A program made the position numbers and the translations under genes. Positions 48,086-59,960 of a stretch of 64,000 bases of DNA are shown here, one piece after another (positions within the stretch are counted from its first letter, which is position 1; every line of letters begins with the position of its first letter). Origin of the DNA: Arthonia radiata (Eukaryota; Ascomycota; Arthoniomycetes; Arthoniales; Arthoniaceae); the NCBI GenBank assembly GCA_002989075.1, contig PSQN01000007.1, positions 658,749 to 722,748 on the forward strand. Direction: 5' to 3'. The notes beneath the pieces were generated by a model. That model saw only the letters and a list, made by a program, of their open reading frames with translations, was not told the DNA's origin and made no database searches.

Positions 48086-48557
48086 TGTTACGGGCACCAG
48101 CCCCAGACGGCCTAGCATGCACCCAAGCATCAACCATCGCCAGTCATCTTAGCCCTACCAGCATTATTCCCGACTAAGCCTATAAACCCGCCGTAGGCAT
48201 TATCGAACAAGACGGCTATAAGAGCCTACGTTCCCTATAAACCCGATATAAGCATTATCGGGATTGACGGACATAGAGAAACTTCCCTATATACCTTAGA
48301 TTATATAGCCAGACTAATGGCCGACCTTAGGATAGACTTTAGTCTGTCAACTTAACATCTAAATACGAGTTCCTTAACTATATTTAAGTAACGTGCTTCA
48401 CCTTCTGTCTACTTTAGTTAAGCCCCTCTCACCCTCTGTAATCTGTCTCGCCTCTCCTGTCTTTTAGTCTCTAGCACACGAGATACCCACCACCAAGGTC
48501 GACAAGCACACAAGGCAAGTGAGCCTTAGTTCGGTCCTCCTAGCGACCGGCGTTACA
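48086..48557 (+). repeat. 3' LTR of A (472 bases, U3 type A)
   Basis: TGTTACGGGCACCAGCCCC to CCGGCGTTACA, followed by target duplication TATAG. Confidence 0.93.
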
Positions 48558-48562
48558 TATAG

Positions 48563-49330
48563 CTAGCTTGTAAGGAGCCTTATTTGTAGGCAGCTAAGAG
48601 CCGTACAACCTTATATTAGAATTAAAGCTGTGGCGTAGCGCCTTAATACGCTTAAAATCGTTAGTATCGGTCTACTCGACCGACTTAGTACTTAGACCGC
48701 GCTGCCAGGTCTATAGCTAAACGTAAAAAGTACGAAGCAGAGTAAGATAGTCGTTGTAGAAAGACTCTTTGTTATTCTAAACGTCCTTGCTAAAGGTTAA
48801 GAAGAAGTTAGCGCGCACAAGAAGGTTATAGGTACGTCTTTACTAAGCAGAGACCTAGTATACGTTAATATAGGGTCAATTAGTATCTAAAACGGGGGAG
48901 TATTAGACTTACTATCTTATACTTGTCTTCCGACCTTTTAACACTAGTATAGCGAGTACACTTAGTGTACTGTTTCTTAGGCTACTCGCAGGCCTAGTCC
49001 TTATAATACTTAAAATTTAAGTTTGCGGAAGGACTACTATATATAGCTATATTGCTAAACAAGGCCTTTATACAACGGTAGCATACTAAGACGTAAGTCT
49101 CTAGCTAAGGCTAGATTAACGCAGGCATAGCGCGAAAAGCAGGATTCGAGGAGGTAGACTAACGAGACTTTATAGATAACTTGGGCTTATAAGTAGTACC
49201 GCGGTAATAAGAAGAACGGACAATTTTATTATCGTTAGAGTTATCTTTACGGACGTAACACTTTTAACGAGCTAGAATGCTAATAGTTAGACTAAAACAA
49301 AGCAATAAGAGATAGTAGACTTATAAGGAG
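48563..49330 (-). pseudogene. Antisense Cys-rich reading frame in element H (damaged)
   Basis: On the minus strand, opposite to H pol, a frame interrupted almost only by TAG runs from about 49,330 to 48,860. It contains VCYRCIKALF at about 49,086-49,057 and CTRYTSVKRSEDK near 48,960, where the Tyr may be a former Cys. A second frame, again with only TAG stops, continues to about 48,563. The switch between them implies an intron or a frameshift. Boundaries and start are not resolved. The position between pol and 3' LTR matches the antisense gene of element A, but the sequences are not obviously alike. Function is not known. Confidence 0.4.
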
Positions 49331-50177
49331 TCGTAAAAGTTAGAGATACGCTATCTAGTTTAAAAGAGCGTAAACTAAAAGAAGCCGTAGATAATTTAGA
49401 AATTAGTAAAGCAATCTTAGAAGCTTTCTTCTTACAGACGTTATAAAGAAGAGCTTTAGAATTAATAGCGGCTTTAAAGTCCTTAATACCGCAAGTTAAG
49501 CGGCAAGTTGGCGCTTTAAAAGAGCTCGCTTTAGTAGCGGGTTTGTTAACAAAGTTAAAATCCGATATAGTAGAGATTATAAAGGCAAATTGAAGGCAAT
49601 TTAATACTAAATTAGCTACAAACTTATTACCTAAGAAGAGAAGTAAAGGCCTACCAAAGAAGAGAAGCTTGTAGATTAAGTAGAAGAGTATAATAATGTT
49701 AAAGAAAGAAAGAGAAAGTTTAAAAGAGCAAGGGCCTTATTTTATATCTATCGTCAGATACCAATAACAAAGCTTCCGCCTACAGGTACTAATATAGAAG
49801 CAAAGAAGCCTATTTACGTAGGTTGCTACTATCTATAGAGGCAATTAATTAGTAAAAGCGTACATAAGAGTATATAAAAGAACGTAAAATTAGATAAAAA
49901 TAATATATAACCTTACTACCGAGCTTATAACTTAGGCTCGGGAGCTTTAAATTAAAAGTAAAGCTTAGCACTATAACTCGATGCTATAGAAAACTAGCAC
50001 TAAACGACGCGTAGAATGATAGTAAGCAATATTACTCTTTTTCCGACTGAACGTAGATATAAGCTAGTAGGTTTTTAACGAGGTTATTGCTTTACGTAAG
50101 ACAATAAATAGAAGGTACGATAGAGATAGTAGATTACACTCGGATCGAGGGCAATCCTCCTTAAGAGGGAAGGTAGT
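49331..50177. other. 3' non-pol region of H, partly coding-like, ending in polypurine tract
   Basis: A plus-strand frame from 49,327 to about 49,770 is rich in Lys, Leu and Glu (LKERKLKEAVDNLEI, later LPKKRSKGLPKKRS), with stops explainable as CAA, CGA or CAG mutated by C-to-T. The opposite strand is also open over part of this. I cannot tell which is real. AAGAGGGAAGG just before 50,178 is the likely polypurine tract. Confidence 0.35.
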
Positions 50178-50373
50178 TATAATGTATAAACGTTTCGATA
50201 GCGAATTAAGATAGAATGTTGTCTATTTAGAAAGACTGCGATCCTAGGAGAATATCTTTCCTCTAGTAGACGTATTCCTTTCTAGTCTCCTTAATAATTA
50301 GCTTGAACACTAGTAGGGCCTATTTGGGCCCTTTTTGCTATCTAACTGCTTTCTGTCCTATATCTAGATTACA
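50178..50373 (+). repeat. 3' LTR of H (196 bases)
   Basis: Starts TATAATGTATAAACG (TG mutated to TA) and ends CTAGATTACA. It is followed by ATAAT and then by G sequence collinear with H from about 38,630 onward. Confidence 0.9.
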
Positions 50374-51507
50374 ATAATAGACTATAATAGTTTATAGTAT
50401 TTTATAATAATAAAAGTATTGTTTTACTAATAGGTATACTAAATAGAAAATCTATTAGTATTTAACTTTAAAATACTATACTATATAAATAGTAAGAATT
50501 TAGTAGATATACTATTATACTATTTAAATTATAAAAATTTATATAAAGTTAAGAAAAATAATACTAATAAGATATTACTAAGTTTATAGTAAGAAGCTTA
50601 AAAGAGGTACTACTTTACTTAGTACTAGAAAAGAGTCCTTTAGCTTAAAAAAAGATAGAATTGCTATCTTAATTATATTACTTAAAAGTTAGTTTAAATA
50701 CTATTAGTAGTTTAGCTACTAATCTAAAACTCTAAATATAACTATAGTTTAAACTAAAAGTAAATTAGAGTTAGATATAAACCTTATATAGAATATTTAA
50801 AAGTAAGAAATATATCTATCTTTCTCTACTAATATAGAGTCTTTTTTAATAGCTTTTGTATTATAAGTTAAGGTAGTTGTAGCTACTACTCTTGAAATAG
50901 CTTATAATAATACTTCTTAGGGTCTTATAAACTTTATTTTAAAAGTCTAATAAGAGAATACCTTTATAAAGTAGAAAGTATTAAAGTTAAAATTATTAGC
51001 TAGAACTAAAAGTTAATATAGTAATAAAATAGTAGCAGACCGCTATTAAGCTAATATAAGAAAACGCTATATAAGTTAAATTAACTTAGATATCCTAGTA
51101 GGGCTTAACTTAAACTTTAAGTTATTAAAGTATATAGAATAGTTAGTTAATAGCTATAAGTTATTATACTAAGATAATAAGATTTAAATACTAGAATACT
51201 CTATATTAAAGCTAGAGGTTATAAGCTAAATTTATAATAATAAGCTTATTAGCTACTTTAAGATTAAAAAGACTCTAAAAATTCTTGAGCGTAAATATAT
51301 ATAGAAGAATATAGTAACGTACATTAAAAACTTTATTACTAAATATAATGTATATTAGTATACTACTATAAAAAGATATAAGCTATATAGTAAAATAGTA
51401 GCAATATTAGTTCTAATTAGACTCTTTAAAGATCTATTATTAGACTTTATTATTAAGCTATTAATAGTATACTAAAAGAATAAACATATTATTATTTTAA
51501 TTCTTAT

Positions 51508-51956
51508 TGTAACGCAGGTTGCTAGGTAGACCGAACTAAGGCTTACTTGTCTTATATACTTATTAACTTTGGTAGTAGGTATCTTGTATACTAGAGACTA
51601 AAAGATAGAAGAGGTGAGATAGATTATAAAGAGTAACAGAGGCTTAACTAAGTAGATAGAAGATAAAGTACGTTACTTAAATATAGTTAAAGAACTTATA
51701 TTTAAATATTAAATTAATAGACTAAAGTTTATTTTAAAGTTAGCTATTAGTTTAGCTATATAGTTTAAAGTATATAAGTAAGTTTCTCTATATTTAATAG
51801 TTTTAATAGCTCTTTTATTGCGTTATTAGAATTCTATTGTAATATAGCAACGTTACTAATATCGCTATATCAAAGTTATTGGGTATTCTATATAATACTC
51901 TAATAAGGCTAGTTACGCTTAGTCTTATACTAGCTAAATATAGTAAGACGGTAATA
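51508..51956 (-). repeat. 3' LTR of J (449 bases, U3 type K)
   Basis: Begins TGTAACGCAGG and ends GACGGTAATA in plus-strand view. It shares its U3 part with the K LTRs and its R-U5 part with all the Gypsy LTRs of the A/C/F group. Confidence 0.82.
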
Positions 51957-52132
51957 CAAGGTTCTTTCTTTAAGGCTAGTCGTCCTTAACGACTCTAAAG
52001 ACATTAAAATTTTGTTGTTGCTTAGTAATAGATTTAATTCTATAAGTCGTTATACTTAAAGTTAAGAAAGCTTTCAACGCTAATAAAGCGCTTAAAATTA
52101 ATATTGTTCTTACTAAAGTCTATAATTAAGAG

Positions 52133-52672
52133 ATGCCTCTATATTTCTGTTACTTTTATTTAAATAAGAAGTATATTCTAAAGTTTAGAAAGATATCTTA
52201 CTTTATATACATTCGCGATAAAAAGTTGTACAATGTTTGTCTATCGTTAAAGAATAGTTAGTTTCTATCTTAATGTTTATTTATACTAGTTTTAACTTAT
52301 TTAGCTTAGAGTATCTATTCTTAGTACTTATAGATATTAAACGCTCTTTAGAAGCAGCGCAAGCATTTAGTAAAAGAGAAGGAAGTTATTTATACAGCAA
52401 AAAGGTAGCGCGAAGCTATTAAAGCGGCGGTTATTAATTTAAAGAAGGAGCTTAAAAGATTATACTTCTAGATACAAAATAAAATAAATTAAAATAATAT
52501 ATTGTTTAAGAAAATATAGTTAATAGCTATGTTTAGTAGTAATATTGTAGATATACTAAGTAGCTTAAGTATAGATTTTTATAATAATCTATATTTAAAG
52601 TTAGATAGTAGGCTACTTTTATAGTAAGCTAGTTTGTTTATAGATAATTTAAGTACTAATAGAGCGTACTAA
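52133..52672 (+). pseudogene. Antisense retrotransposon gene, copy in J
   Basis: ATG at 52,133, exon 1 to 52,256 (124 bases), intron 52,257-52,304 (48 bases, GTTAGT...TTTAG) and exon 2 52,305-52,672 (368 bases, stop TAA). All six conserved cysteine positions (4, 7, 14, 23, 26, 33) now read Tyr, exactly the outcome of TGT-to-TAT mutation. The spacing is untouched. The PSGLS-like site reads PSSLSIDFY. Exon lengths equal those of A, C and K. Confidence 0.62.
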
Positions 52673-53242
52673 ATAGTAAATTAGAGTATTAGTACTGCTA
52701 TAACTAATTAATATTTTAGTTCTAATATTGTTAAATAGTATTTTTATAGTTAGTTAGGTTTTATTTTAGTTTCTATTAATTTTTATATTTAGAGTATTCT
52801 TTCTATTTTATAAGATATTGTCGTTTACCTCGGTATTGTCTATAAGCTCGAATTATTTCGACCTTATACTTGGATTCTTAGTTATTAGAAAGAATTCTTA
52901 AGTTAAGTCGTTCTGCTTTATATAAGTAAGCTAGTTTTAATAGCGCTATATAGAATATAGAGTATATTCTTAATATTCTTAGAAGTTTAATTTTAAATGT
53001 TATAAGTCTTAATTACTGTAAGATTTTAAACAGTTTTGTCTTTATATAGTTAAGTTTTTTGCTTAGTTTAATAGTTTTTAAGTTTCTTATAAGTAAGTAA
53101 GCTCTTCCCCTCTTTTTTATACTTATATTTAGAATAATTCTTAACTTATTATACTATTTTCTAGTGCGTTTGTTAATAAACTCGCTGTTAAACTTTAACT
53201 ACTAGTATAGAGTTTTTATACTTGTAGCTATTTGTGTAGCTG

Positions 53243-53692
53243 TGTTACGATCTTACTATATTAGACTAGTACAAGACTAAGCGCAGCCAGCCTTATTGAA
53301 GCATTATATAGTATATCCGACGACTCTAATATAGCGACGTTAGCAACGTCGCTATATTGCAATAGAATCTTAACTACACGATAAAGAGATTGTTAAGACT
53401 ATTAAATATAGAGAAATATACTTTTATATCTTAAACTATATAGCTAAACTAATAACTAACTCTAAAATAGACTTTAGTCTATTAATTTAATATTTAAATA
53501 TAAGTTTTTTAACTATATTTAGATAATATACTTTATCTTTTATCTACTTTAGTTAAGTTCTTCTTATCTTCTATAATTTGTTTCGCTTCTTCTGTCTTTT
53601 AGTCTTTAGTATATAAAATACCTACTACTAAGGCCAATAAGTATATAAAATAAGTAAGCCTTAGTTTAGTTTTTCTAGCGACCGGCGTTATA
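53243..53692 (+). repeat. 5' LTR of K (450 bases)
   Basis: TGTTACGATCTTACT to CCGGCGTTATA. Its first part (U3) differs from U3 types A and B, while the second part (R-U5) is shared. Confidence 0.87.
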
Positions 53693-53734
53693 CTTTAATA
53701 GACTCGCTATAAAAGTAGAAAAAGTAGATTAATT

Positions 53735-56700
53735 ATATTTACTACTTTAATACCTAATAGCTGCGACGCTATAGATAGGTTAGCTAATAGAATAGCTAGT
53801 ATATTAAACGTTAACACTAAGATAGAAAAAAGCTTCTTAAATAAACGTTTTAAAGTTACTTTATTCTTAATATATTTAGCTATATACTTTAAAACTTATA
53901 AAAACTAGTTTCTAAGCGACACTACTATAGTTCTATTCGCTACATTTTATATAGATAGAGATACTTATAAGTAGATTAAGTACTACTTTAACGACTTTCT
54001 ATTTACTCTAATAAAGAATAGACGCGAGGACACTAATAAATTCTTTACTAGCTTTATCTTCTTCTAAAAAAAGCTCTAAGAGATTTTTGGTTAGACCGAC
54101 GTTAGACGCGTTGCTATTAAAAAGCTCTAGAATTTTAAGTAAATAGAACTAGCAAGCAGATATACCGCCGAATTTATATAGTATGCTAATTAAATAGAAT
54201 AGAACAAGAAATTCCTTATTGAGATCTTTTATAAAAAACTTAAGAATTATATTAAGAAAATAATCTATATTTATAGAGAGAAGTTTAATAATCTTAATAA
54301 CTTTATATAACGAGTAAAGAAGATTAATAACAGCAACTTTAAGAAATAAATAAAAAAGAAGGGTAACTCTACTAATAGATTCTATAGAACAAAGAATCGA
54401 GCAAACTTACAATAAAACTAAGGCAATCTAATAGGGTTAAATTTTATAAAGCCTCGAGAAAAAATAAATAACTAAGAAAGAGAATATAGAATAAAGAATA
54501 AGCTATACTTATATTGCAAAAAACTAAGGCATTAAGTTAAGAAATACTGTTTTAAGAAATAACAGTTTAATAGTACTAAGCGAAGTGAGTACTACAACAA
54601 TCGATCTTAAAAACCCCGCTCGCTACAATAATAGTTCAATATAACTATTCTAGTTACTATAGCTAGAGAAAAACTTAACCAACGTCTAAATTAGATAAAC
54701 TTACTTATATATACAGAAGACTTTTAGCTAAAATATCTCACTAGCTTAAATTTCTATACAAAAACGAGCGTTTAACTACCTAAAGTTAGGAATAAATCTA
54801 CTTTAACTAATTTTAAAGGACTTAAGAGAGAAAAACCGACTAAATCTATACAAACTTTATTAGAATTAGGATACCGACAATAAGTTATAAGAAGAAATAA
54901 GAGAACGACAAACAATATAGAAACAATAGAATTTATAGGGCTAAAACAATATTAGCCGTATTATTCCGAGGTATTAGATATAGAGTACCGTTATACTATA
55001 TAAAACACTATCTTAGACCGCGTACTACAATAACGATTATACAATTTATAAATCTAATAAACTAGAGTTAAAATAGTAGCTAAAGAAACCGATATCTCTA
55101 AAATAAGGTTCGATACAAGAACTAGGTCTTATTTGAGAACAATCTAGATTACCTTATTTAGAAACTTAAGAAGAATTTAAGAAAGAATAAACTATAGAGG
55201 CTAAGTAAGATAGTATCTACAATACGTTATAGATATAATAACAACTCAAAGACAAAAATATAGATTCTAATAGTATAGAATCCCCTCTTAAGAACGATAC
55301 TAACTAGAAAGAGTAAACTCTAATTTGTTGAGAAGGAATAATATAGAGACTTTATTAGTTAGCCTTCTACAAAGGAAAGTTAAGCGCTAATAGAGATATT
55401 AATAATATTCTAAGATATATTTACTTACGCCTATAATAACTAGTAAACTACCTTATTAAAGGTTTAAAATTATATAGTTAGTATTAATATCTTTAACTAA
55501 CAATATATAATCTATAGACATAACGAGTTTTAATTAGTAATAGTTATATAATTAAAGCAAGGATTATAAACAATAAACTAAATGTTATAATAAGAGTAGT
55601 ACTAGGACACTCTATATAGAAATTCTTATAGCAAATTAATCGATAATAGGTTCTAGTATTAAAAATACTCTAGAACGTACACAATTAACAGAAAAAAGAC
55701 TAAATCGACTATTTTAAGGGCAGTAGTATCGGCCCGTCTAACAGTTAGACCCTCTAGAAGTCTAGCTTTATATAAGCTCGACTGTCTATAAAATATACTT
55801 ACAAACTCGGGCAACAATAAACTACAAAAACATTAAAATTATAATTAATTTAGACGTAATAAATAACTTTATTTTAATACGCTACGTTAAGGAGTATTAA
55901 ATATAAACATAAAAGAAGAAATTACCCTACGTACTGTCTAAATTTTAAAAGACAGAAAGAAGAGTCGACTATAAGACTTTACTAATAGATATAACTATTA
56001 GAGACTATTAGAAAGAAATTACTTATAATATTGTAAATATTAACTAGTATTATGTTATACTAAGTATACCTTAGTTACAACAATATAATCTAGAAGTAGA
56101 TTAAAGAAATAAGGAACTCCTCTTTACTAAATATAAGCACTTTAGATAAAAGTTGTTTTACAGAATAGATACTTTATAAACTAATTTTAGTAGTAAGAAT
56201 AAAAAGCGCGATAAAGAACTTATATAGATTAGTACTACTATACTTCAACGCTTAAATATTCTATAAGAGAAGTTTAATACAGTATCTTATTTATAGCTAA
56301 CTATATATAGATATAAACAAAAGACAACTATATATCAACAATTCTATACAACGATAGAGACTCAGTTAATTGCTAAGATATTTAAAAAATATAATTAATT
56401 TTAATACGTATTTAAGGAAGCTAAGCTAAACTTAGCTCTTTTAGAATATAAACTATAGGATTATATAATATCTTTATAAGAAGATAAAACGCTAATATTT
56501 AGTTTAATATACTTTCTATTAGAAGCAGAAAATTAAGCGCTCTGCAACTATCTTAATAAGAACCTTAAGAAAGGCTTTATCTAAAAATTAACATAATGAG
56601 CTAGATATCTAATACTCTTTATACTAAAGAAGAATAATAAACTACAACTTTACGTAAATTATAGACAGTTAAATAGAGTAACTATTAAAAATCAGTATTC

Positions 56701-58762
56701 TTTACTATATATTAACAAAATAATAGATCGATTATATAACGCGCAATAATTTACTAAGTTTAACCTTAAAGAAGCTTATAACCTAATTTATATAAAGAAA
56801 GGCAAAGAATAGAAAACAGCCTTTTATATTAGATACAGACTTTTTAAGTATTGCGTTATACTCTTTAGGCTAATAGACGCACTAGCATCATTTTAGAAAT
56901 TAATTAATAACACACTTAGTAATTATTTAGATATATTTATAATTGCTTATCTAAACGATATTCTAGTATATAGCCGTATACTAGAAAAAAATAAAAAATA
57001 TATTAAGAAAGTATTAGAAAGATTAATGCGTACTAATTTATAAATTAATATCGAGAAAACCTAGTTTTATTAACAATCTATTAAATTTCTTAGATTTATA
57101 ATTACCGAGTATAGTCTCTAAATAAAAGATTTAAAGATTTAATTCGTTCTAACTTAGCTTATACTAAAGAATATAAAATAACTACAACAGTTTCTTAGTT
57201 TTACTAACTATTGTAGACAATAGATATCTAACTTTAGCCGAATTATAGTACCGCTGTCTTAACAAACAAAATAATCGATAGAATTCTTCTAGACATAGAA
57301 AAAATAATTAATATTTAAAAAGCTTAAAGAAGCTTTTAAGATTAAATCTATACTAGCAATATTTGACTCTAACCTACTAATTATTGTAAAAATAGACGCG
57401 TTAAACTATATAATTAAAGTATATATAAGTTAAAATAATAAGAAAGAAAAGCTTAGACCAGTAGCTTTTTACTTAAAAAAATATTACTTATAAAATAGAA
57501 CTACAATATTTACAATAAAGAGCTTTTAGCTATTATAGCAGTATTCAAAATATAACAAGCTTATTTAAAAGGAGCAAACTATATAATTATAGTATATATA
57601 AACTATAAGAATCTAATATACTTTATAACGATAAAGAAACTTAATTATAGATAAGTTAAATAGTTAGAAACTATAGCTCTATATAACTTTATTATTACCT
57701 ATAAGAAGGGTTTTAAGAACGATAGAGCCGACGCTCTAAGCTAACGTCTAAATTACCTTAATAACAAAAAATACGTCGAGTATACAATATTCTAAGAATA
57801 CAATAACGAGATTAGATATAATTAATTAGCTATAACAATTAAGTTTGTTATCGAACTAGATATCTAAATTCTAAATAACTTTAAAACCTATTAAAAGAAC
57901 GAAAAACAATATTTAGAACTAATTAAGAACGATAAGAGCTATTACGAGTTTTAAGATAAAATCTACGTACTAAAGAATCTAATCTAATATATTATTAGTA
58001 ACTTCTATAATAACCTAACGAAAGGATATAAAGATATTAATAATACTATTAAAAAGATTATAAGATCCTACTACCTCCCGAAAATTAAATACTACGTTAA
58101 GAATTATATCTAAAAATACAACGTATATATAAAGACTAAGTATCTAAGACATTTACTATATAGTAAACTACAGTTACTAAAAATACTTAAAAGACTATAG
58201 TATATAGTCTTACTAAACTTTATTACTAAGTTACTAATCTCTAAGAATTTACTTATAAGAGTAGCTTATAACGCTATTCTAGTTATATACAATAAACTAA
58301 CAAAGTACGCATACTTCGTATCTTACAAGAAAGCTAGTAATTTAGAATAATTAGTATATACATTCCTTTAAATTATTCTAGCTAACTACGGTTAACTATA
58401 AAGAATTATCTTAGATAGAGATTAAAAATTTATCTTACAATTTTAAATATCTCTAATACAGTAATTAGAATCTATAACGTTTAAACTTAAACTTTTAAAG
58501 ATAATAAGAATATATTCTATATTCTATATAGCGCTGTTAAAACTAGCCTACTTCTAAGAAGTAGAACAACCCAACCTTAAAATCCTTTTTAACAATAAAG
58601 AATCTAAGTATAAAGTCGAAACAATTCGAGCTTATAAACAGTATCGAGGCAAACAACAGTATCTTATAAAATAGAAAAGATATTCTAAATATAAAAATTA
58701 ATAGAAACCAAAATAAAACCTAACTAACTATAAAGACACTATTTTACGATATTAGAACTAAA
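53735..58762 (+). pseudogene. gag-pol remnants of element K
   Basis: Collinear with A but saturated with TAG and TAA. Protease lies near 55,850, RT around 56,600-57,200, RNase H to about 57,730, integrase to about 58,470, then an internal deletion, then the chromodomain region. The catalytic YLDD reads YLND. Confidence 0.7.
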
Positions 58763-58804
58763 ATATTAATTAATTGTAGTAGCACTAATTATCTAATTTA
58801 CTAT

Positions 58805-59346
58805 TTAGTACGCTCTATTAGTATCTAGGTTATTTATAAATAAACTAGCTTACTATATTAGTAGCCTACTACCTAACTCTAAATACAGATTATTACAAAA
58901 AACTATACTTAAGCTACTTAGTATATCTACAATATTACTACTAAATATAGCCGCTAGCTTTTCTTCTTTAAACAATATATTATTTTAATCTATTTTATTC
59001 TGTATTTAGATACATAACCTTTTAAGCTTCTTCTTTAAGTTTATAACCGCCGCTTTAATAGCTTCGCGCTACCTTTTCGCTGTACAAATAACTTTCTTTT
59101 TTTCTATTAAACGCTTACGTTGCCTCTAGAGGGTATTCAATACTTATAAGTACTAAGAACGAATACTCTAAGCTAAAAATAAGTTAAACTAACCTAAAAA
59201 CAAACGTAGAATAGAAACTAACTATCCTTTAATAATAAATAAACGTTATACAACTTCTTATTGTAAGTATATATAAAGTACGATACCTTTCTAGACTTTA
59301 GAATACACTTCTTACTTAGATAAGAGCAACGAAAATACAGAAGCAT
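58805..59346 (-). pseudogene. Antisense retrotransposon gene, copy in K
   Basis: Start ATG at 59,346, exon 1 59,223-59,346 (124 bases), intron 59,173-59,222 (50 bases, GTTAGT donor, TTTTAG acceptor) and exon 2 58,805-59,172 (368 bases, stop TAA). Cys 7 and Cys 14 survive; positions 4, 23, 26 and 33 are Tyr. Sequence type matches the J copy (LSKKC before the third position). The coiled-coil-like region and the C-terminal motif are recognisable. Confidence 0.65.
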
Positions 59347-59510
59347 CTTTTAACTATAAACTTCAATAAGAACGGTATTAATCTTAAGCACTTTATTAGC
59401 GTTAGAAGCCTTCTATAATAACTTATAGAACTAAATCTACTATAAAGCAACAACAAATTTTAATATCTTTAGGACCGTTAAGAACAACTAGCCTTAAAAA
59501 GAAGATCTTA

Positions 59511-59960
59511 TATAATAATCTTACTATATTAGGCTAGTATAAGACTAAGCGCAGCCAGCCTTATTAAAGTATTATATAGTATATTTAATAACTTTAATAT
59601 AGTAACGTTAGTAATGTCGCTATATCGCAATAGAATCTTAACTATATAATAAAGAGATTATTAAGACCGTTAAATATAAAGAAATATACTTTTATATCTT
59701 AAACTATATAACTAAACTAATAGCTAACCTTAGGATAAACTTTAATCAATTAACTTAATATTTAAATATAAGTTCCTTAACTATATTTAAGTAATATACT
59801 TTACCTTTTATCTACTTTAATTAAGTCTCTCTTACCTTCTATAATCTATCTCGTCTCTTCTACTTTTTAGTCTCTAGTATACAAGATACCTACTACTAAG
59901 GTCGATAAGTATATAAGATAAGTAAGCCTTAGTTCGGTTCTCTTAGCGACCGGCGTTACA
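59511..59960 (+). repeat. 3' LTR of K (450 bases)
   Basis: TATAATAATCTTACT to CCGGCGTTACA. It aligns end to end with 53,243-53,692 and is followed by AGCTA. Confidence 0.87.

Larger units (their letters stand above)
41215..48557 (+). mobile_element. Element A: nearly complete chromodomain Ty3/Gypsy retrotransposon, target duplication TATAG
   Basis: Full-length element of 7,343 bases, the best preserved in the window. LTRs are 41,215-41,686 and 48,086-48,557, both 472 bases with TG...CA ends. They are flanked by TATAG at 41,210-41,214 and 48,558-48,562. Order: 5' LTR, gag, protease, RT, RNase H, integrase with HHCC and DDE motifs, chromodomain, antisense gene, polypurine tract, 3' LTR. The protein order RT-RNase H-integrase is that of Ty3/Gypsy, and the C-terminal chromodomain places it among chromoviruses, which target chromatin. 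RIP-type stops (mostly TAG) inactivate gag and pol, but few frameshifts are seen. It lies in H, which lies in G, so it is among the latest arrivals. Confidence 0.92.
35013..50373 (+). mobile_element. Element H: Ty3/Gypsy, 196-base LTRs, plus strand, target duplication ATAGT/ATAAT
   Basis: Inserted into G, an older copy of its own family. LTRs are 35,013-35,208 and 50,178-50,373 (196 bases each). Flanks are ATAGT (35,008-35,012) and ATAAT (50,374-50,378), equal except for one G-to-A. Order: leader, gag from ATG 35,348, a CCHC-like knuckle near 36,590-36,631 with two Cys changed to Tyr, protease, RT with YIDN at 37,888-37,899, RNase H, and integrase (open segment 39,664-39,852). About 2 kb then lies between pol and the 3' LTR, carrying an antisense Cys-rich reading frame. 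Element A sits in that 3' region. Net length without A is about 8.0 kb. It is less AT-rich than G, so it is younger. Confidence 0.87.
53243..59960 (+). mobile_element. Element K: chromodomain Ty3/Gypsy, plus strand, target duplication AGCTG/AGCTA
   Basis: A 6,718-base element inserted into the integrase part of J. LTRs are 53,243-53,692 and 59,511-59,960 (450 bases each), with flanks AGCTG (53,238-53,242) and AGCTA (59,961-59,965), one G-to-A apart. Gag would start at 53,735 (ATG now ATA), 43 bases from the LTR as in A and C. Pol is collinear with A, with RT YLND near 56,950 and the chromodomain region around 58,610-58,750. Part of integrase is shortened near 58,470, where the sequence jumps to the pre-chromodomain segment, so about 0.55 kb is missing. 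The antisense gene is at 58,805-59,346. Confidence 0.87.
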
